64,000 nucleotides of DNA. Origin: Theobroma cacao. Taxonomy: Eukaryota; Streptophyta; Magnoliopsida; Malvales; Malvaceae. This document shows positions 61,146 to 64,000 of the stretch, one piece after another. Each line of letters begins with the position of its first letter. The stretch's first letter is position 1. The notes under the pieces were generated by a model. The model saw only the letters and a list, made by a program, of their open reading frames with translations, had not been told where the DNA came from and searched no databases. Location: NCBI RefSeq assembly GCF_000208745.1, contig NC_030850.1, forward strand, positions 4,639,507-4,703,506. Direction: 5' to 3'. Position numbers and translations under genes: made by a program.

Positions 61146-63727
61146 CATACATAAATGAGGAGCTCAAATTATATTTCAAGCAATATCAATTATGATTCTC
61201 TCAAATGTATAATAAGCAAGTACAAGGGAAAAATGCACAAATGCCCAAGAACTACTTAGCCTGAACCATGACAAAATAAGATAAAAATAAAACTGAATCA
61301 ACTTCATATGACCTATCATAGACACAGCATTTTCCATCAACTTGATAATGCAGTTACATAAATCCACAACATAAGATTTGTACCTTATCTAGTTTGCATG
61401 AATCAAGTAAAGAATGGCGCTTCTCTTCAATCCAACAGGTTATATAAGAGTGAAACAACTCTTTTGCGTCAACTCCCCCTTTAATGGGACTGGAAAATGT
61501 CAAAATATCAGAGAAGACTAGAAATCAACAGAAAGTGATTTAAACCAATAGAAATTATATATTAGAACAAGAATAATACAAGTTTTATTATATATATATA
61601 TATATATGAGGTAAAAGAAGAAAAAAAATTAAAAAAATTTACTTAATATTCCAGGAAGACAGATCTCTTTGAAAGTCAGCTGTTGCAATAACAAGTTCTA
61701 TTACAGGTGGAGAGGGGCCAGGAGGGGGGCATGCAACAAGAAATGCTCGCAATTTACTGCAAAGATCCACACTGTATATGGGTGCAGAGAGATTTGGAAG
61801 GTCTACAAAACTGCAAAAAAGTCAAATAGAGCACTGACAGATATTAGCACAGAAGAATCCAAGCAGTCTTTTGACAAAGCCAGAAAACATTTGCAAAGAA
61901 GGGACAGACCAAAACTCTATGCAATTTTAAAACATTTAAAAGCTTGCATTCACCCAATTTTAACCCTTTTTCCATATTTTAATCTTCCACCTCGAACTGA
62001 TTTGCATTGCTCTTTCTTATTAACAAGAAATTCTCTCTCTTTTGCGCGCTAAACTTTTAATGCTAATCAGCTACAAGGTACCCTAGATGCTATGTTACTA
62101 CAACCCTTCATTTATCCTAAAGTACCCATGTCAGAAACCTATCTAAAACCTCAAACTGGACATGGATATGGAATCTTTACTCTCCAAATATAAGGAAAAA
62201 TGAGTAAAAATTGACACATAACCATGTCCAACATTTGCTCACAAGTTTGAATGCATAGCCATATGTGTAAATAAATTTCAACATAAGAACACATACAGTC
62301 ATAATAGATCAACAAGGGGGAGGGGGGAAGAAAAAGCCAATTGTGCCAGGACTATAATATTTATTTGGTATATATGATCTCATGAAGTAAGGAGAAAACT
62401 CACCTAGGGAGAACATTCTGATTGTGGATCTCTATATCGGTGAAAATTTCATTTTTGATACTCAAAATTAACAATTTCATCTTCTGATAAGAATTTGAAA
62501 GAGTCAAGGGATCCATCAATGCACCCTCAGTATTGCTCAAAATAATCTCATCTGTTTCAGCCTGGTGCCTTCTTGACCTCTTTTTTGCAGCAGCCTGCAA
62601 GGTTATTGCTAATTCATAAAGGGAACAAACAGGAAAGGAATTTATGAAACCATGACTCTGAAGAAATAAGTCATTTATACCTGAAAATATCCACAGAACT
62701 TCAGTTGTGTCTCAGGACTTAATATATCGTGCAATAGGCCATAGAGCTTGACAGCAGGGACCAAGGAAGGAGGTGGTGATCCAGTGGCAGCCCTGAAAAC
62801 GTCCATCATCCCTGATGGCAACGATTCATCTAATGACTTGTAATTCTCAAAGATCAAAGTTAAAATCTGCTGGACCTGCTCCTCAATTTCCCCTAGGATG
62901 CGGTTCTGTTTGATATTACAGTATTATATTAATAAGAAAAAAAAATGAGTTTGTGTTTATTCAAAACATGTATATAAGCTAATGTCTGCATGTATGTGCC
63001 TTCGTGTAATTTTCACTGTCATATGCTACAAGATTAAAGGATAAAAATTAAAATGTAACAGAGATGCATCCAAATGTCAATTGAAAGGGGCACATCTGAA
63101 CTAAATCAAAATTAAGATAAAAATTGAAGAAACATTCTAGTAAGTGACTTGTATATTAGGTGGTGAATCCGAAGATCCAAACTGACAAGAATATGAAAAG
63201 CTGTTTACTGTTTGACAATTCTTTTTCTGAGTTGATACTATCTGATTAGCTCAACTTAATAAGACGAAAGTGACCAGTTATTTTTTAACATACCAGACAC
63301 ATGACATTAAAAACAAATAAAGAGCACTTCAAAAATCAAAGTACAAAAAAAATTGGCTCAAATAGCACACATACCTCTTGGTGACTTAATTTGTGCTTGC
63401 TATTGCCCTTCACAGGAGATAGTAATTCATATATCAATGTAAGGCAGTCTTCAGTTGGTGTAGCCACATCCATGACATAAGAAAGGTATCTGCAGCCGAA
63501 AAGAAATTCAAACAAAACAAAGCAATTTAAAACTGCCAATGATTACGACATCAACTACCATTGTAGTGCATCTCCATACCTTAACTTGGTATATGCATCT
63601 GATACTCCATAGTATGATGCAAATTCCTTCACCAACCACTTCCAAGGGCCATGTAGCAACAAATTTCTTTGCTGAAAGTGCTGAACTTTCATTGCAACTT
63701 CCAACAAAAAATCATATGCCACAGTTT
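58097..63727 (-). CDS. At4g24610/At5g65440-family protein, 3' part, truncated C terminus
   Basis: Partial gene whose 5' end lies beyond the window. Exons in transcript order: 63580-63727, 63375-63489, 62681-62905, 62404-62594, 61643-61810, 61384-61489, 60867-61004, 60207-60365, 59925-60125, 59378-59572, 59159-59230, 58097-58219. They are in phase for about 612 codons without an internal stop. Recognisable family stretches are VAMKVQHFQQRNLLLHGPWK, LSYVMDVATPT, NYKSLDES, AAAKKRSRRH, DIEIHNQ, GERLSE-VMLRA and DRMGQ. The family is plant-specific and about 1,100 residues long, from memory. Arabidopsis members carry a misleading automatic label as a bacterial crystal protein, and no such domain is visible. 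Function is unknown. After MEVRSM the frame ends ARIL-stop, while the family continues about 15 residues; a one-base loss explains this. One residue is also missing in KIFGKYV. It may be a functional diverged paralog. Confidence 0.85.
59210..59365. repeat. Tandem duplication around an exon acceptor of the At4g24610-type gene
   Basis: The run gtgtagtacatcctgtgaaaa occurs at about 59218 and 59286, followed in both by atagagaata and ttcatgattttgg-taaggcatgc-gat. The second copy carries a short insert. Read on the coding (minus) strand, each copy holds a cacag acceptor plus the exon start GATGTACTACACTTT. The real exon is 59159-59230; the decoy would start at 59297, 67 bases earlier. Confidence 0.8.
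61120..61146. repeat. (GT)n(TA)n microsatellite in an intron
   Basis: GT repeats run into TA repeats in the intron between exons 60867-61004 and 61384-61489. A second short TA tract lies near 61590-61606, in the next intron (61490-61642). Confidence 0.85.
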
Positions 63728-64000
63728 CTGCAACAAAGCCACACTAAAAGACAAAAAAAAGTCAGTCTTACTGGCACTTCTAATGTAGTTGTTTTTTGCC
63801 ATCATGCTTCAGTTCAAATAGTAAAAAGGTAGCTAGTGGCCAAGACATTCATAACTATAAATCTACCAGTTAAATAAAAGAAAAATTAAAATTAAAAAAA
63901 AAAACTTAAGTGGAGCCATTTTAAAATTTATTGGATGATTACGTTTTGCATGTACCTTAATATTATTCTCCTCTTGACTGGTTGAATAGTGTATATACAG
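63728..64000 (-). other. Intron and unresolved upstream sequence of the At4g24610-type gene
   Basis: The acceptor before exon 63580-63727 is clear and that exon starts in phase 1. A donor-like attaag-gtacatg at 63956 has an open frame above it, but not in the phase the next exon needs; in the needed phase there are stops. The previous coding exon therefore probably lies beyond the window. Confidence 0.4.

Noticed and set aside
58097..63727. Insecticidal crystal protein label attached to Arabidopsis relatives
   Set aside because: The label is an annotation carry-over. Nothing in the translation resembles such a protein, and the family is plant-specific.
58097..63727. PATROL1/DUF810 (MUN-domain) identity
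   Set aside because: First considered because both families are large and many-exoned, but the conserved stretches seen here and the C-terminal MEVRSM belong to the At4g24610 family, not to PATROL1, as recalled.
1..64000. LTR retrotransposon or viral insert
   Set aside because: No reverse transcriptase, integrase, gag or long direct terminal repeat was recognised anywhere. The repeats found are short and non-coding.
63955..64000. Coding exon at the right edge of the window
   Set aside because: It has a donor-like end and an open frame, but that frame does not join the next exon in phase, and the needed phase has stops.

Overview
The window is nuclear DNA from a eudicot plant. Its protein genes are split by AT-rich introns with ordinary GT-AG borders, their products match plant-specific families, the intergenic DNA is very AT-rich, and one nuclear-type tRNA is present. 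The species cannot be fixed from the sequence. All identifications below are from reading the translations and from memory of the families; no database search was run.

Layout. Positions 1-4.9 kb are AT-rich intergenic DNA with a GC-richer island near 0.6-1.1 kb and a MITE-like element near 3.3-3.75 kb. On the plus strand, 4.9-20.3 kb is a 23-exon gene for a KAC-type kinesin-14 (chloroplast movement along actin). Next, 20.9-31.0 kb is a 17-exon gene for a GPI ethanolamine phosphate transferase (PIG-G/GPI7 type). At 32.4-33.2 kb there is an intronless zinc-ribbon protein, and at 36.3-37.2 kb a small bHLH transcription factor, with a possible stray 5' exon at 34.5 kb. On the minus strand, 38.0-39.7 kb holds an IMPACT/YigZ-family gene and 41.1-46.5 kb a UBP16-type ubiquitin protease with a MYND finger and one GC-AG intron. 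tRNA-Ser(GCU) lies at 49.8 kb. An intronless mitochondrial dicarboxylate carrier (DIC/UCP5 type) is on the plus strand at 51.7-52.6 kb, preceded by a TATA box and a 35-codon upstream ORF. From 53.1 to 58.1 kb is repeat-bearing intergenic DNA, including a second, longer copy of the MITE-like element with a core of short GC-rich hairpins. The minus strand from 58.1 kb to the window end carries the 3' half of a large gene of the At4g24610/At5g65440 family, apparently with a frameshifted C terminus.

The genes do not form a pathway. Their arrangement is still informative: KAC, UBP16/17, DIC and the At4g24610-type gene are also near neighbours in Arabidopsis duplicated segments, as recalled, so this looks like an old conserved block.

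The most distinctive features are several recent short tandem duplications. Three of them copy an exon edge (a splice acceptor plus the start of an exon, or the end of the last exon) and so create decoy splice sites or a second C-terminal tail. Also notable are the hairpin-core element family, a 63-bp alternating purine-pyrimidine tract in an intron, the GC-AG intron, and a relic that resembles the start of a fungal-type histidine phosphatase.
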